64,000 bases of DNA from Cricetomys ansorgei (GCA_026225945.1 JAMJFZ010003581.1:6840501-6904500), one strand, 5' to 3'. Shown: positions 9,621-22,370, counted from the first letter of the stretch. Notes: generated by a model not told the origin, from the letters alone. Made by a program: numbers and translations.

Positions 9621-10862
9621 CATTGAAGAACTCAGGAGCAAACTTACACAGCAAGAAACAAACATGCCTCCAGATGGGAACTTGAAAACATAATTTCTAA
9701 CCTTATAATCAGTTAGGTCCTCTGTGGCCCTTTTCAGCTACGGGAAAGATGAGGATGATTTAACTCTTTTGGACCTGCCATCATCCATATCCTGGGTTGA
9801 TTTAATAAAACAATTCACAAGGCCAATCAAATGCATACTATATATTGCTTTTTGATTTCCTGAAAAGTCTTTGGGTCCAAAGGTACTTGACAATGCCTAG
9901 AATATAACAAGGAGTTATGAAGATACAGATAATGGTTAAAATCTCATTAATCTTGGAAAAAGACAAATGGAAAGATATATGGAAGGAGGAAGCAGTGTAC
10001 AGTCAGACAATGGTACCTTTTACATAGGCAAGCCTGGTCATGAATCCCCTTGGACTTTGGTTAACCTCCAGCAGTGTGGTTGAATATGCTTGCTAGATAC
10101 ATTCACAGGAAACCTGGGGTTATATGGTCTTCAAGATCGAACTTACCCCACTATTCATGAGTGTATTTTTTAAATCTACTGTTTAAACTTGAATAGTAGG
10201 ATCGAATCCAAAACAGCAGTGTAGCAATATCTTTTAAAAAAATTTGCCCTCCACTGCCTAGCAACATATGTTTTTATATACATATATCTAGGTCAGTCTG
10301 GGCTGAGGAATAACACATATGAACTGTAACTATTGTTTTTATTTTTTAGATGGGTCATAGTAATGTAAGGTAAAGCTTGAACTAATAAGATCCAAGGTCA
10401 AATATTTATAATCTTCCAGGATTCTGTATAATGTACCCAGGTTGAACAGTGTTATTCTAAGATAACAACAGAGAAAAGGTCCTATCTAATGAAAGAGGGT
10501 GGTAAGATCAAACTTCAAGTGACTCTTATTATTTTTTGTGATGATCAGTCCAGGACCTACCTATGAACTTCAGCACCAAGCTCCATTCCCAACTCTATTA
10601 GAAATGAAGATAAATGTTGGCATCTTTAAACAGCTTGGAAAGGCTAAGGAGATGCTCAACTTCCTCTTAGCCTAGGATGTTCTCTTGTTTGCCTTGCATG
10701 CATCTGGAACTATTGCTAATACATTGACTTTAACATTCCCATGGAAAGTATTTATTTAATATTAACCAGCCTCAACTCTTAATTTCACCTATCCTTGGGA
10801 ACAAGTGTGTCTAATCTCATGCACAGAACTTCTGGAAGAACTGCGATTAGACTTTGGTTCTA
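9621..10862. other. Unique AT-rich noncoding sequence
   Basis: I see no recognisable repeat, exon or RNA gene. Confidence 0.45.
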
Positions 10863-11203
10863 TATTAGTTACTTGTATCCTTTATGTGTCAAAATACTGA
10901 CAAAAAAAAAAAAAAAAAAAAAAAACAAGACAGGAAGGGTTTGACTCTCAGTTCCATCATGATAGGGAAGTCATGGTGACAGGATCTTGAGACAGTTGCT
11001 CACATTGCATCCCCAGTCCAGATGAATGAAAATGATTGCTTTGCTTTTTTCTTTTATCCAGTCCAGGACCTCCGTGCACATCTAAGATGGTTTTCCCACA
11101 TCAGTTAACCTAGATAACTCCTTAGAGATATGCCCAGAAGCTTCTCTAGTAGTTGAGTCTACATCCAGTCAAGTTGGTATTCAATGTTAAGCACCACTGA
11201 TTC
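10863..11203 (-). mobile_element. Degenerate rodent L1-associated 3'-end repeat
   Basis: Resembles the high-copy rodent repeat whose antisense begins 'agttact..tgctgtgataaaac' and ends 'ccagtcaagttgac'. Here the start at about 10866, a 23-nt poly(A) (10902-10924), 'tccatcat' at 10955 and CATCCAGTCAAGTTGG at 11161 match in order. I place it in the Lx/L1 3'-end group from memory. Confidence 0.6.
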
Positions 11204-12457
11204 TGAAGTATTCCTTCCTCTACAAGACATTTTAGGCTTGGATTTTATCTTAGATAGAGGTGTCGATTTTTTCTGCACATATTTGAGTAATTTTAAAGGA
11301 TTAAATAAACAATTGTGATCTCATGATCAGTGTAGTAGAATAAAAAGCAAGATTATCAGTACTACAGTTTTTTTGTCTTATGAAGAAAAGGATGAAAAGT
11401 GTTTCTCCAACTTGGTTGGGATTAGGAGGGTCATGGTAGTAAAATGAAACTCTATTGTTCCCCTCCCTGATGAGGTAGATTGGGTTGTAGTAGTTATCAT
11501 TACAAATGAAACTGAGGGTAAGGTAACACTGTGAATATGGTAGAAACTTAAGATAGGTAAGGATAATGCTTTGAATCCTCAGATCATATGAGCCCTTATG
11601 AAACTCAGCACTCCTGGGTATGACTTTGTGAAGAATTTCCAAAGTGAAGAAGACTAGATAACACCATGCGGTTCATCCATTTGAGATCCACAGAGCACTA
11701 GTCTTCCTTTACTTCAAGCTTCAGATCGAGATATCGAATCTTTCCCCACCAGTGCAGTGTGACCTCGACTCTTAAGACTCTCTAAGGCCACTTTAAGTTC
11801 TTGGAATTTAGAACTTCAAAGTTTGGGAAGAGCAGGTTTTCACAGTCTCTGGGGAAGGGACACTCTGAGGAGAGCTTGGCAGGGAAAAATCCAGCACATT
11901 TTCAGGTCTTAGTGATTCCGAAGTACAAATAGGTTCAGTGTAAATGTTACCTCATCTGAGAAAAGTTTCTTTTCTAGCTTCTTTACCTCCTGGTGTAATT
12001 ATTTAACTTTTCTGCCTGTAATGTCTGAACATTGTCTATACGTTAGAATCCCTTGGGGAGAGTTTTGAAAAATACTAGTGTTCAAGTTCTGTCCTGTGAT
12101 TTTATTTGATCTAAGACCCAAGTATTGCTTCAAATAATTCCCAGATGATTCCCCTCAACAACTAAGATAACAAAAATAACTTTATGTTCTGAGAGTATTT
12201 TCTTTCATAGCATCCCACGCACCCCATTGTTTCTATAATTGGACAAAAGTTTGTCTCTATGTCCATTTTATATTATAAACTTTAAGTGTAAAGATTGTCT
12301 TAATTTACATAATAGTGTGTGTATGAATTGCTTGTTTGTTTAATAGTGTTGGTCTGCCCCAAATTCTTGAAGTCACTAAAGTCTGGAATACATATATACA
12401 CTAGTAAACAAGTATTTTACTCTTGAGGGCAAGAATATTGTTTTGGTGTTTGTAGTG
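11204..12457. other. Unique AT-rich noncoding sequence
   Basis: No repeat family recognised. A 113-codon minus-strand frame at 11301-11642 has no domain, signal or family resemblance and lies in AT-rich DNA. Confidence 0.4.
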
Positions 12458-12602
12458 TTTTTTAGAAAAGATTTCTTGGTGTAGTTTCCTGGCTGTCCTG
12501 GAACTCGGTAGACCAGGCTGGCTTCGAACTCAAAGCTCTGTCTGCCTCTGCCTCTGCCTCCCAAGTGCTGGGATTAAAGGTGTATATCACCACTCCCTAG
12601 GC
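12458..12602 (-). mobile_element. B1 SINE
   Basis: Antisense B1: GGCTGTCCTGGAACTCGGTA near 12490, then AGTGCTGGGATTAAAGGTGT near 12564. A CTGCCT hexamer is triplicated near 12540-12560. Confidence 0.93.
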
Positions 12603-12800
12603 TTAGTATTTGCAGTTCTAGTCAGGGTTCACTGATAGTTTGACAAAAGGCATCAAGATAGATTACTATTGAGTGTCTCCAGCCTTTCTACCATTAATCT
12701 AGGCTGTGACTACCTCTTGGGTTTGTAGGTGGGATTTGGGCATTCTGTTTTTTTTCTGTCTAGTGTTTCCTAAGTCTTGACATTCATGAATTTTGTTGTT

Positions 12801-12936
12801 GATATATTGCCTCACCATGTATTTTGACTGTCCTGGAACTCTACGTGTAAACCAGTCTGACCTCAAATTCATAGAAACCTGCCTGCTTCTGCCTCCAGAG
12901 TGCTGAGATTAAAAGAATGTGCCACCATACCTGATA
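12801..12936 (-). mobile_element. Old B1 SINE
   Basis: Diverged antisense B1 (CTGTCCTGGAACTCTACGTG near 12828, AGTGCTGAGATTAAAAGAAT near 12899, GCCACCATACCTG at the end). Confidence 0.85.
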
Positions 12937-15580
12937 TGAAATTTTTATTCAAACTTTACTTAGTGACTAAAAAAATAAAATGTCCAATACACTGCAATCT
13001 AAAATATTTTAATACATATATAGAATATTTTATGGTTTTAATTTCTTACTCTGTACTCTAGATGGTAAATAGGATGAGAAGGTATTTATACATTTCTTCA
13101 ATTCCACTTACCCTGCTTTCCTGGACACATTACATTATTCAGTTAATCATGAACTTGAAATGTGTACCTGGATATGCTTCATCAACAGTTCCTTCCCAAG
13201 GATAATCAAATAGAAAATAGCTATTATGTATTTGAATTCCACTTCATGAAGAATCTTTGTCAGCCTGAAAAACATCATCTAGTTTTATTTTTGCAACAAA
13301 CTGGGCATACCAGATGAGTATAAAGGTACTCCTCTTAATTATATAGATAGGGAAATCTAAGTTTGAGTCTCAATCCCAATTTGTGAAATAGTGGCAGACC
13401 TGATTATTTACCCCAATTCTAAGCTTCTGTACTTATATTTTGGATGTAAATATGTGTCTATACATATCACAGAAACACACACATAATTTTCAAAGCACTT
13501 GAAAATCAAAAACAAGATGAACATGTTAACATACGGTAGCATGATTTACATTTCAATTGCTGATTACTCTGTATCCTCTACACAAAGACATTCGTTTATG
13601 AGGAATTTAAACTGCAGAGTATTGGAAGAAGATTCAGCTTTTGTTTTTCAAGTACAAAAAATAAAGTTCATTTCAATAATCAAGGACCCATACTTGAGTT
13701 TCGTAGAGCATCTCCTTTAGTTGATACAGGAAAAGACCTTGAAGGTACTCCCCCAGATATCAGTGTATAACGGAGGTGCTTCTCAAGTGCGAGGATACCA
13801 GAAGTGGTGTGTTGTCTCAAAGTTGACATCCTTTCCTTGTAATTTTCAGTACACTAGTTACTTGTTCAGTAAGTTATATCCATCGATATGCTAAAGGCAA
13901 ACTTCTATTTTGGAAGATCACAAATTGTATTCTGAGTTAATGAGGTTTTACTTTATTTGCAACTTAGTAGGTTTATATCTCCCTTTACATATGTACAAAC
14001 CTTATTGGTGGTTCTTTTTACATGTTTACAAATATTCTATAGAACTATTGGTTAATAAGTGAACCTAAGATGTTTCAAATTATTTTATAGCAGTTTAACA
14101 TAGATTTGCCTTATTGCAGCTGTGGCAGTGGAAGGGAAATTCTGTTTCGTCCAGTCTTTTATGAGGGTGCCAAAAGGTATAAAAATATGAAGCCATTTGA
14201 AGAGCCAGGCTCTTTGAAACTACCGAGCATATATAGTGTGGGTGTTTGGTTTAATCACACTGATGGATTTGCATGTAATGTCTCAATTCCAGATTCCCTC
14301 ATTAGCGCAGCCACTCTTGGAGTTCTCCCTGGTGAGAAGGGTGGAGGTGATTTCAACACCCCTAAGAGGGATGGCTGGATATTGCCAAACCCAGGAAAAA
14401 GACAGTAGGGGGAGGAAAACTCTGCCATATAAGGCTATAATCCCTACTGGTCAGTGCATGGAAAGCTTTATATTTCCTGACCACAGGATCTTTCTGTGAA
14501 ATGCACAGGGAGGAGGGATTCTCAGGATTAGCCAGCTGGCTATTTCTATATGCTTATTAAAATTTCTTGAAGAAATAGAGGGATCCTTAAACCCTATGAA
14601 AATAAGATAACTATATCAGCTTGGGAAATCATAAACTTCCCTCTTTCTCAAACTATTCATCACAAAAAAGGCAGGATGAAATACTTCCACACTTAATTGT
14701 TTGACAGTTGCAGCAAAGAAATGGAAACGTAGAAAAGAGTTGTTAAAAGCAGTGGTAGCAGAAACAGGAGAGAATCCAGATGTCTCCTTTGCAGGAAGTC
14801 CTTTTCCCATTGAAGGACCTGTAGGTCAGGCTTTTTCATTTCGGACAAAACACAGTTTCGTTCCATCCCATGCAGAGTGTGGAGACAGCCCCTCTTCAGC
14901 TAACTGCACATGGACCTGCTGCCTCTTTGTATTCAACACCCACATGCCATTCCCACAGCTTGTCCAGCCGATCCCTGCACAATAGTGTATCCGAGAAAGC
15001 AAAGCACAGGCGATGGATACATTTAGGCTCTTTGTTTAGGGAAGAAAAACAAGCAACTTAACACTCACTAGTCATTCAAAGACAATGCTCCATCAGGAAC
15101 ACTGCAGAAGTAGCATTAGGACAGTCCTATGTGTGAACAATGTTCAGAGCCTCAAGTCAGAACTGTTAGACTTCACAATATTCTGTTTTATAGTCCTTCA
15201 GACACAGACAATAATCGGAATCAAGACTGTGTGTACACATATATGCAAACATACACACCTGTTAGCTGTTATCCATGTTACTGTCTTTGTGTTTAAAGAT
15301 GTCACTGCGTCAATTAAGTCTTCGCTTTTCAGATGTAGGACACCCAGAACATACACTGTGGAGAAAATACAGTGTTCTTTTAGTAGTTCGAAATTTTGTT
15401 ATTCCAGTTGAGAGACTGTCCTTCTCTTCTAACTGGAATTTTCATGGTCAGTGAATGAGCACAGACATTTGGTTGGGCCTTATGTGGACTTAGTAGAAAA
15501 TCTTCTGTGGAAAAACTGTAACGAAAAGAATGATTATATTTGTTTTAATGTTCAACAGTTTCGAAGAGTGCCTTGATGTG
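12937..15580. other. Unique AT-rich noncoding sequence
   Basis: About 2.6 kb without a recognisable mobile element. A 100-codon plus-strand frame (14106-14408) and overlapping frames near 14701-15061 have no recognisable family, no splice-site logic and no domain. Confidence 0.4.
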
Positions 15581-15683
15581 TTTTTAATTAATTAATTAAG
15601 AACACACGGAGATAGTAATCAATTAATTAAATAATATAATAATAAACTACCAATTATTCAAAATAAATATCAATTAATTAATT
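15581..15683. repeat. TTAA/AATT-rich low-complexity segment
   Basis: Contains a perfect (TTAA)4 palindrome at 15584-15599 and further AATTAATTAA blocks near 15622 and 15672, leading into a TG repeat at 15687-15701. Confidence 0.8.
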
Positions 15684-15852
15684 ATCTGTGTGTGTGTGTG
15701 TCAGTGGTGGGGACACACATTTGCTAGTGTTCATGTGGAGGTCAGAGGACAACATGCAAGAGTGTTGTCTCTATTCAGTATGTGGGGCCTGGTGATTGAA
15801 CTCGGGTCATCAGGCTTGGTGGCAAGCACCTTTACCTGCTGAGCCATCATGC
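15684..15852 (-). mobile_element. tRNA-derived SINE (B3-like)
   Basis: Antisense element with 'catgtggaggtcagaggaca' near 15732, 'attgaactcgggtcatcagg' near 15795 and the tRNA-related head 'tttacctgctgagccatcat' near 15831. Confidence 0.8.
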
Positions 15853-16277
15853 ACTGGCATTCTTTACATACTTTCTTTCACTTAATGCCTTACAACTAAT
15901 CCATGGAATATTATGAAGTACACAGGGTCAACTGAGCAGAAGAAGGTGGAGGAAAAAAAAATCCAGTGACAAACAATGAAGCAAGGTTTTAAACTGACGC
16001 TCTGAAGGTCTTTTAGTTGCTAAAGGGCATTTTACCAGACCAAAGTCCTGTGAAATGTAATAGAAAATGCTCTTACGCATTTGACTACAATGACCTAGGT
16101 AGGAAGCAAAATAAATCAATTAGATTATTTTTTTAAAGGTATGCATGTGTATGTGTGTGTGCACATGTTTGGGAATCCAGGTCAAAGATGATGGCACAGG
16201 AAAAAAGGGGATCAAGTTGTTATAAAAATCTCTGCTTTTCTTTCTCTTTTCTTTTTCTTTATTTTTTATTTATTTAC

Positions 16278-16430
16278 TTTTTTTTTTTTTTGAGATAGGT
16301 TTTTTCCAATGTATCCCTGGTTGGCCTTGAATTCTCTATGTAGACCAGACTGGCCTTGAATTCACAAAAATCTGCTTGCCTCTGCCTCCTGAATGCTGGG
16401 GGTAAAGGAGTGTGCCACCATGCCCTGCGA
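16278..16430 (-). mobile_element. B1 SINE
   Basis: Antisense B1 with T-rich flank, 'tgtagaccagactggccttg' near 16339 and terminal 'gtgtgccaccatgccctg' near 16411. Moderately diverged. Confidence 0.9.
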
Positions 16431-16528
16431 CTCTGCTTTCTTGCGTGTAATAATCGGGCATAGAAAGAGAATATGCCAGATGATTTTCCAAAGGGAATAT
16501 GAATGAAGAGAATATAAGGAAGCAAAGG

Positions 16529-16531
<3 letters not shown>

Positions 16532-16584
<53 letters not shown>
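16532..16584. repeat. (GA)n microsatellite
   Basis: About 26 uninterrupted GA units. Reading frames through it are poly-Leu/Ser artefacts. Confidence 0.98.
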
Positions 16585-16588
<4 letters not shown>

Positions 16589-16905
16589 CACAGAAAGAAG
16601 AAATAGAAGTATCCATGGCTTGAAGAGTGAACAATTAAGCAAAAGCATTAGTTATACCTCATTCTGACTGGAAGCCTAATCAATATTTGGGATTTTAGAA
16701 ACATGTTTAGATGAAATCAAACAGATATTTAAGATGATCTGGAGGCAGGAGCAATTTTTCACCCTTCTTCCTAAGTATCTGTTTTACTTCTTGGCTCTAG
16801 ACCTCCCTGAGTGAGGCCAAGGTTTTCAGTTCTCCATCACAAACTAAATACTTCAAAGCATAGCCAGGTAAGCAATACAGTGTGAATGATTTTCAGAAGT
16901 GATCA
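16585..16905. other. Unique noncoding sequence
   Basis: Nothing recognised. Confidence 0.45.
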
Positions 16906-17115
16906 GGGTCTGGGATATAATTCTGTCGGTTTGCCTACTGTGCATGAAACCGTCATCACTTTCAATCCCTAGCATTGTATAAAACCACACACATGGCCTG
17001 TGTACTCAATCTCAGGACTCCAGACGTCAAGGTAGAAGAAACCCAAGTTCAAGGTTGTCCACACAGTGAGTTTTGAAGTCAGCCTAGGAAACATGAGATC
17101 TGTGTCAAAACAAAC
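16906..17115 (+). mobile_element. B4 SINE (ID-B1 fusion), old
   Basis: A degenerate tRNA/ID-like head (GGGTCTGGGATATAATTCTG, then 'ttcaatccctagcattgta' near 16961) is followed by a B1-like body ending 'atctgtgtcaaaacaaac'. This order is the B4 architecture. Confidence 0.65.
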
Positions 17116-17209
17116 GAAAGAAAACCAACCAAACAATAGAGAAAAGGGTGATTTGAGCTTATTGTTTATTTGAATATGAGGGAAATATTCATAATAAATA
17201 ATCCTTTTT

Positions 17210-17450
17210 GGGGCTAGAGAGATGGCTCAGTGATTAAGAGCACTTGCTGTTCCTCCATAGGACCTGAGTTCAGTTCCCAGCATCCACATTGTACAGATCA
17301 CAATCATCTATAATTCCAGCTCCAAGGGATCCAGCACCCCCCTCTGACCTCTTTGGGCATCAGCACTCTCATGGTATATATACATGCATACATACATACA
17401 TACACACACAACAGACACACAAATGTACACATGTATAAAATTAAATATCT
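17210..17450 (+). mobile_element. B2/B3-type SINE
   Basis: Starts with the tRNA-derived head GGGGCTAGAGAGATGGCTCA and 'gttcagttcccagcatccac', carries 'ctctgacctctttgggca', and ends in CATA/AC repeats and an A-rich tail. It preserves recognisable pol III A and B box regions. Confidence 0.92.
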
Positions 17451-17451
17451 T

Positions 17452-17617
17452 AGGGTTGGAGAGATTGCCCAATGGTTAAGAGCACTAATTGCTTTTCTAA
17501 AGGACTTCAGTTTGTTCTTAGCACTCAGATTGGAGAATCCCACACCCATCTGGTAATTTCATTCCCAGGGAATCTGATGCTCACTTATGACCCCTGTAGT
17601 CATTTTCACACTTGAGG

Positions 17618-17650
<33 letters not shown>

Positions 17651-17690
17651 AATAAAAAATAAATCTTAAAAAAACATAAAAAATAAAAGA
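17452..17690 (+). mobile_element. Second B2/B3-type SINE in tandem
   Basis: Begins two bases after the previous element, in the same orientation ('agggttggagagattgccca'). Contains a (CA)15 tract at 17619-17648 and ends with the typical 'aataaaaaataaatctt' tail. Confidence 0.9.
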
Positions 17691-18114
17691 AACTATTCTT
17701 TCTGCTTATGGCAATGGTGTGAGCAATAGCAAAGCCACTAGAATATAAACCTACAGTTTGCTAATTTCACAGATTGCATCTGGTTGCATTTTTGAAATCA
17801 CAGAGAGACACAAAAGATGCTTGCAGAAATATCTCACTGAATGTTGTGTATGGAACAAGACATAGTCTACTCTTTTGAATTTGTCAAAGGTATAAATCTT
17901 AGACACAGCGAGATGATGTATTTATAAGGTAATGATTTTCCTAAACCAAAGTAAAATTCCAAAGCTGAATGTAAGATTCAAGACTTCACATTTTGCTGAT
18001 GAATGTTTTTTCAACTCTGAGAAAATTATTCAAATAATTTCAACATAGTTAATCAACTCTATGACACAGAGAGCAATGAAGTCTCCTTTGTAAGTGCTAC
18101 AATAGGTGAAGACA
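17691..18114. other. Unique AT-rich noncoding sequence
   Basis: Nothing recognised. Confidence 0.45.
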
Positions 18115-18452
18115 GAGGCTGAGGAGACAGCTCAGTCTATAAAGCACTTGCTGCAATCATGGAGTTTGGCTTCCATGGACAAGCCCATTGGGTGCGGTGG
18201 CCCACCTGTGATCCCAGGCACATGAAAGGCAGAGATAAGATCCTTAAAGGAAGCTACCTAGCTAGACCAGCAGGGTAGGTGAGTTTGGTTTCAAATGACA
18301 GACCCCGCCTCAATGTATAATTAGAAGAGTGGTCAGTGATCAATAAAGCCATCTCACATTAACATTTGGTTCCACACAGACACACATGTATCTGGACATA
18401 CATGTGTGCCCACACACATAGAAATACGCACACCACACCGTACACACATACA
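18115..18452 (+). mobile_element. Composite rodent SINE (RSINE/B4-type)
   Basis: A tRNA-like head ('gctgaggagacagctcagtc') is followed by a 7SL-like body ('gggtgcggtggcccacctg' near 18191) and a CA-rich tail. The same family in reverse orientation lies at 54010-54382. Family name from memory. Confidence 0.7.
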
Positions 18453-19182
18453 TATTGATTTAAAAAAGTGCAGAGACAGACTTCTGTATCCAGAGGAAGA
18501 GTCAAACTAAGGAATGCTATGCTTTTACTTAAGTAGAGAGGTTAATGAAACTTTCAAAAATAATGTCTCATTTAAGGCTAGGTTGGTTCATCTTTCCTTT
18601 CTTTTCCCTTCTATTTCCTTTCCTCCTCCTCTCTTTTCTGTTCTTCATCCTCTCCCACAACCTTTCCTTCTTCCATGGTTCAGATTCCTTTGTGCATATG
18701 TATTTTCACAAATATAAGCTTTTATTTCATTTATTTATTTTTTTCTCCTCTAAAACAAGTCAACCAATCCAGTCTAGTAATGCCAGCTTAGTGACTTGAC
18801 TACTTCAGAAAGGGTGGCCTTGTTTCTATATGCAAATCACGAAAACAAAAGACATTACATGCTAGGCTCATGTGTTTCTCAAATATGCCAAAGTAGAAGA
18901 AAGCAAGGGCACAATAAATCTTCAAGTAGGACTCATTCACCAGGCAATCTGAAACAAGTTAATTGAGTTTAAATCTAATTATGAGCTAGTTTTGACATTG
19001 AGGGACTATATCCCCATTTATTCATTTATGAAATGGTAATACCATCTTATACTTGCCTTCTAGGGTTGCATTGATGATAAATATAATTAATATATGGAAA
19101 AGATTTGATTGTACTGCTATAAATATTAATTTACTAGGAACCTGGATTTTTAACTTATAAAAATATCAAGAAACAAATACAT
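18453..19182. other. Unique noncoding sequence
   Basis: A pyrimidine-rich stretch (18588-18675) is the only composition feature. No exon recognised. Confidence 0.45.
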
Positions 19183-19363
19183 AGCCAGACATGGTCATGC
19201 ACACCTTTAACCTTTGCATTCAAGAAGGAGAGGCAGGTAGATTTCTGTGAGTTCAAGGCCAGCTTGATCTACATATAGACTTCCAGGTTAGCCATGATTA
19301 CATAGTGAGATCCTGTCTGAAAACAAAACAAAAAACAAAGACAAAAAACAAAATAACAAAACA
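19183..19363 (+). mobile_element. B1 SINE
   Basis: Sense B1, moderately diverged ('agccagacatggtcatgcac', 'gagttcaaggccagcttgat', 'gatcctgtctgaaaa') with a long CAAAA-type tail. Confidence 0.88.
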
Positions 19364-19626
19364 ATTAAGAACCCAGTTTTGTATTTTTGTATGTGAAAGA
19401 AGAGGAAGATGAATTAATTTGGTTAAGTGTATACATGAAGGGAAAGACAGAAAAACAAATGACCTTCATATGTTTACTGTTACTGTGGGAGTGGGTTGAA
19501 AGATATGTGTAACTTGGCACTCCTGAATGAGTTCTAATTTAGTATACATGTTGTTGAAGATGTACTTAATATATGATGAGATCATGTTTGATTAGAGTGA
19601 ACCCTAAATATCAATGGTGGAATCCT

Positions 19627-19698
19627 AGGGTTATGGTTCCATAGTAAATCAAGCACTCACATAAGAGTACGTGAGGCCCTGGACTCAATCCCCAGTCA
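19627..19698 (+). mobile_element. ID-like tRNA-derived SINE fragment
   Basis: 'gggttatggttccatagtaa' and 'gaggccctggactcaatccc' correspond to the ID element head and B box. It has no tRNA fold of its own that would suggest a functional tRNA gene. Confidence 0.6.
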
Positions 19699-19796
19699 AC
19701 TCCTGCTCCCCAAATCACAAATGTGTGTATGGTTATGAGGAGCAGGTATGATAACACACAGAGATATAAAGGCAAATAAGACATAGGCAGGCAGCG

Positions 19797-19990
19797 ACTG
19801 GAAAGATAACTCAGTGTTTAAGAGCACTTGCTGCTCTTACAGAGGATCTGGGTTTGGTTCTCGGCATCATCTATAACTCCAGTTGCAGGAGAGCCAATGC
19901 CTTCTTTTGGCCTCCACGGGCACCAGGAATGCACTACACATGTGCAGGCAAAACACATGCCACATTAAAAAACAAAAACAAAAACACAAA
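19797..19990 (+). mobile_element. B3 SINE
   Basis: Head 'agataactcagtgtttaaga', 'ctgctcttacagaggatctg', then 'ataactccagttgcaggaga' and 'cacatgtgcaggcaaaacac', an internal order typical of B3. Confidence 0.9.
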
Positions 19991-20050
19991 AGAAGTGGCC
20001 AAGAGAGAGAAAGTGGATATTATATTTATTTATTTATTCATTCATTTAAT

Positions 20051-20209
20051 TTTGTTTTTGTTTTTTCAAAACAGGGTTTCTCTGTTGTATCTCTGTCTAT
20101 CTGTCCTGGGACTCACTCTGTAGACCAGGCTGGCCTCGAACTCACAGAGATCTGCTTGCCTTTGCCTCCAGAGTACTGGGATCGAAGGTGTGCACCACCA
20201 CCTCCCAAC
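20051..20209 (-). mobile_element. B1 SINE
   Basis: Antisense B1 with 'aaacagggtttctctgttgt' and 'tgtagaccaggctggcctcg', ending in 'ggtgtgcaccaccacctccc'. It faces the B1 at 20241-20396 across 31 bp. Confidence 0.95.
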
Positions 20210-20240
20210 TTAAAGTGAATAAAAAAAAAAAGAAAGAAAC

Positions 20241-20396
20241 AGGCCAAGATGTAGTGGTACATGCATTTAATCCCAGCACTAAGGAGGGAGAGACAGGCAG
20301 ATCTCTGAGTTCAAGGCCAGTGATCTACAGAGTGAGTTCTAGGACATCCAGGGCTACATAGAGAATCCCTATTTAGAAAAACAAACCAAAACAACA
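20241..20396 (+). mobile_element. B1 SINE
   Basis: Sense B1 ('tttaatcccagcactaagga', 'tctctgagttcaaggccagt', 'gggctacatagagaatccct'). Forms an inverted pair with the preceding B1. Confidence 0.94.
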
Positions 20397-21960
20397 GGAA
20401 CAAAAAAGAAACAGGTAGGGATTTAATTGAAATGTCTTCAGTGGGACATGTGTTAGAGATTGTGCCAATCATTACAACAGAGCAGAGTAAGTGGATTCTC
20501 CCCTAGAACTTCCAGAAAGAATCAACCATGTCAACATTCTAATTTTAGAGCTATGCTGGAATGACTTTTTGCTTTAAGATACCTAGCTTGTTGGAATTTG
20601 AAACAGCAGCTCCAGGAAACAGAAACTAACACATGAGACTCTAATAGAGGGAATGTATCTGCAGAATATTGTTTACCAGGGGTTGGCCAAGACTCACCTG
20701 TGTCAAAATCAACTGGGCTCCCTGATAAAAATACAGTTTTCTGAGCCCCATTCTAAGCAGACATAGTTAAAACTACTTGAGGTAGAATATGTGAGTCAGA
20801 TTTAACCCAAGGGAGCTGACTGTGTAGTGAAGTTCCAGACTCATTGTTGAAATACCCAGGAAAAGGAATTAACAGACTAGAACTTATTGTTCTTACTTAA
20901 CATCTGCTTAGTTATTTGGTTAAAATAATCTTATTTGTAGACAAAATTGATATCAACTCAGCTTCAGATAACAGCAAGAAACCTTTGATGACAATGTCTT
21001 TACAGAGATTTTATCCCTGGAAATCAGATAATTTTATTAATCAAGTAATGAGGAGATTTAAGGTTATTAAGGTTTTTTTTCAGTTGTTTTAAAAGTAACT
21101 AATGGAATATGTTTGATTTAGGTCAAGATTTCTTATTTTTCTGTCATTCTTTAAATCAGAACTTGGCTAACGTTAGAAATTAGATATTCTTCTAGAGTCA
21201 ATGAATTTATCCCAAATAAATAATTACTTGAAGAAACTGATCCCTCCAAAGGCTCTATCAGAAAGAAAATTGTGATTTGAAGCCATTAATAAGATGTTTT
21301 CTTGGAACATTGAGAGGCATATGCTACAATAAGAATGACTAGCAATTTCTGTTTAATCAAGGGGGTCTCTCTGACTGACCTAAAACTGAGAAAGTTTTCT
21401 AATCAAATGAGTCAGAAGAGTAATAATAGGTTATAACTAGTCACAAATATAAGAATAAATAACTCCATACTAAAAGCCAATCAATTAATAAATAAATATG
21501 AGACAGCGAAGCTCTTCTTTGTAGCAGGATACCAAATAATATATGTAGGAGGAAAGAGTTTAGAATGAAAAAAGCACTGTTGTAATAATTGATTTGAATA
21601 AGAGTTCTCAATGGCGTCTAAAACCAATGAGTACAACTTAATGAAAAACAGGTTATTTATATCAACTCAAGACATGACTCCACTTATTATTTAATTGCAA
21701 AAGAAAAAAACCTATCAATGTAGAAACTCAAATAACTCCTAAATTTAATCACAAGGAAACACTGTATGAACTCAAATTTAGAAATATTACAGAGAACTTG
21801 TTAATGCTTTTCAAAAATATCACTACCATGAAAGATAAAGTTTAAAGCCAAGGAACCATTTCAGATTAATGACTAAACAGTCATGAGACTAAATATAATT
21901 TATGACCAAAATGTTCCTTAATTTATTTGGGGAAATTGGTGAATTTAAAATACGTTTGTC
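20397..21960. other. Unique AT-rich noncoding sequence
   Basis: About 1.5 kb with no recognisable repeat or exon. Confidence 0.45.
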
Positions 21961-22370
21961 TTAGTTAAAGTTACTATTGCTGGGACAAAACACTCTGACC
22001 AAAACTGGCACAGGGAGGAAAGGTTTTATTTGACTTACTCTTCCACAGAAAGAAGTCAAGACAGGAACTGAAGCAGGGCAGGATCCTGGAGACAGGAGCT
22101 GATGCAAAGGACATGGAGGGATGTTGCTTACTGGCTTGTTCCTAAGGCTTGTTCATTCTGTTTTTTTATAGAACCCAGAATCACCTGCCAAAAAGTGGCT
22201 CCACCCACAAGTGGCTCCACCCACAAGGGGCTGGGCCCGCCCACACCTGTCACTAATTAAGAAAGTGGTCTCCAGACTTCCCTACAGTCCTGGGGCATTT
22301 TCTCAACTGAGCTTTCTTCCTTTTAGATGATTCTAGTTTGTGTCAAGTTGACATAAAATTATCCAGAACA
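21961..22370 (-). mobile_element. Rodent L1-associated 3'-end repeat (Lx-like)
   Basis: Matches in order the antisense of a very abundant rodent repeat: 'ttactattgctgggacaaaa', 'gaaagaagtcaagacaggaa', 'gcaggatcctggagacagga', 'tgttgcttactggcttgttc', 'cactaattaagaaagtgg', 'gtgtcaagttgacataaaat'. A 'gtggctccacccacaa' unit is locally duplicated near 22194-22225. The sense copy of this family is at 58549-59177. Confidence 0.8.

Noticed and set aside
11301..11642. 113-codon minus-strand frame
   Set aside because: AT-rich composition, no recognised family and no supporting splice or initiation signals.
14106..14499. Two overlapping plus-strand frames of about 90-100 codons
   Set aside because: No family resemblance; different frames overlap and neither shows a plausible exon boundary.
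17210..17300. tRNA-like A and B boxes
   Set aside because: They belong to B2/B3 SINE heads rather than to a functional tRNA gene; no complete cloverleaf was found.
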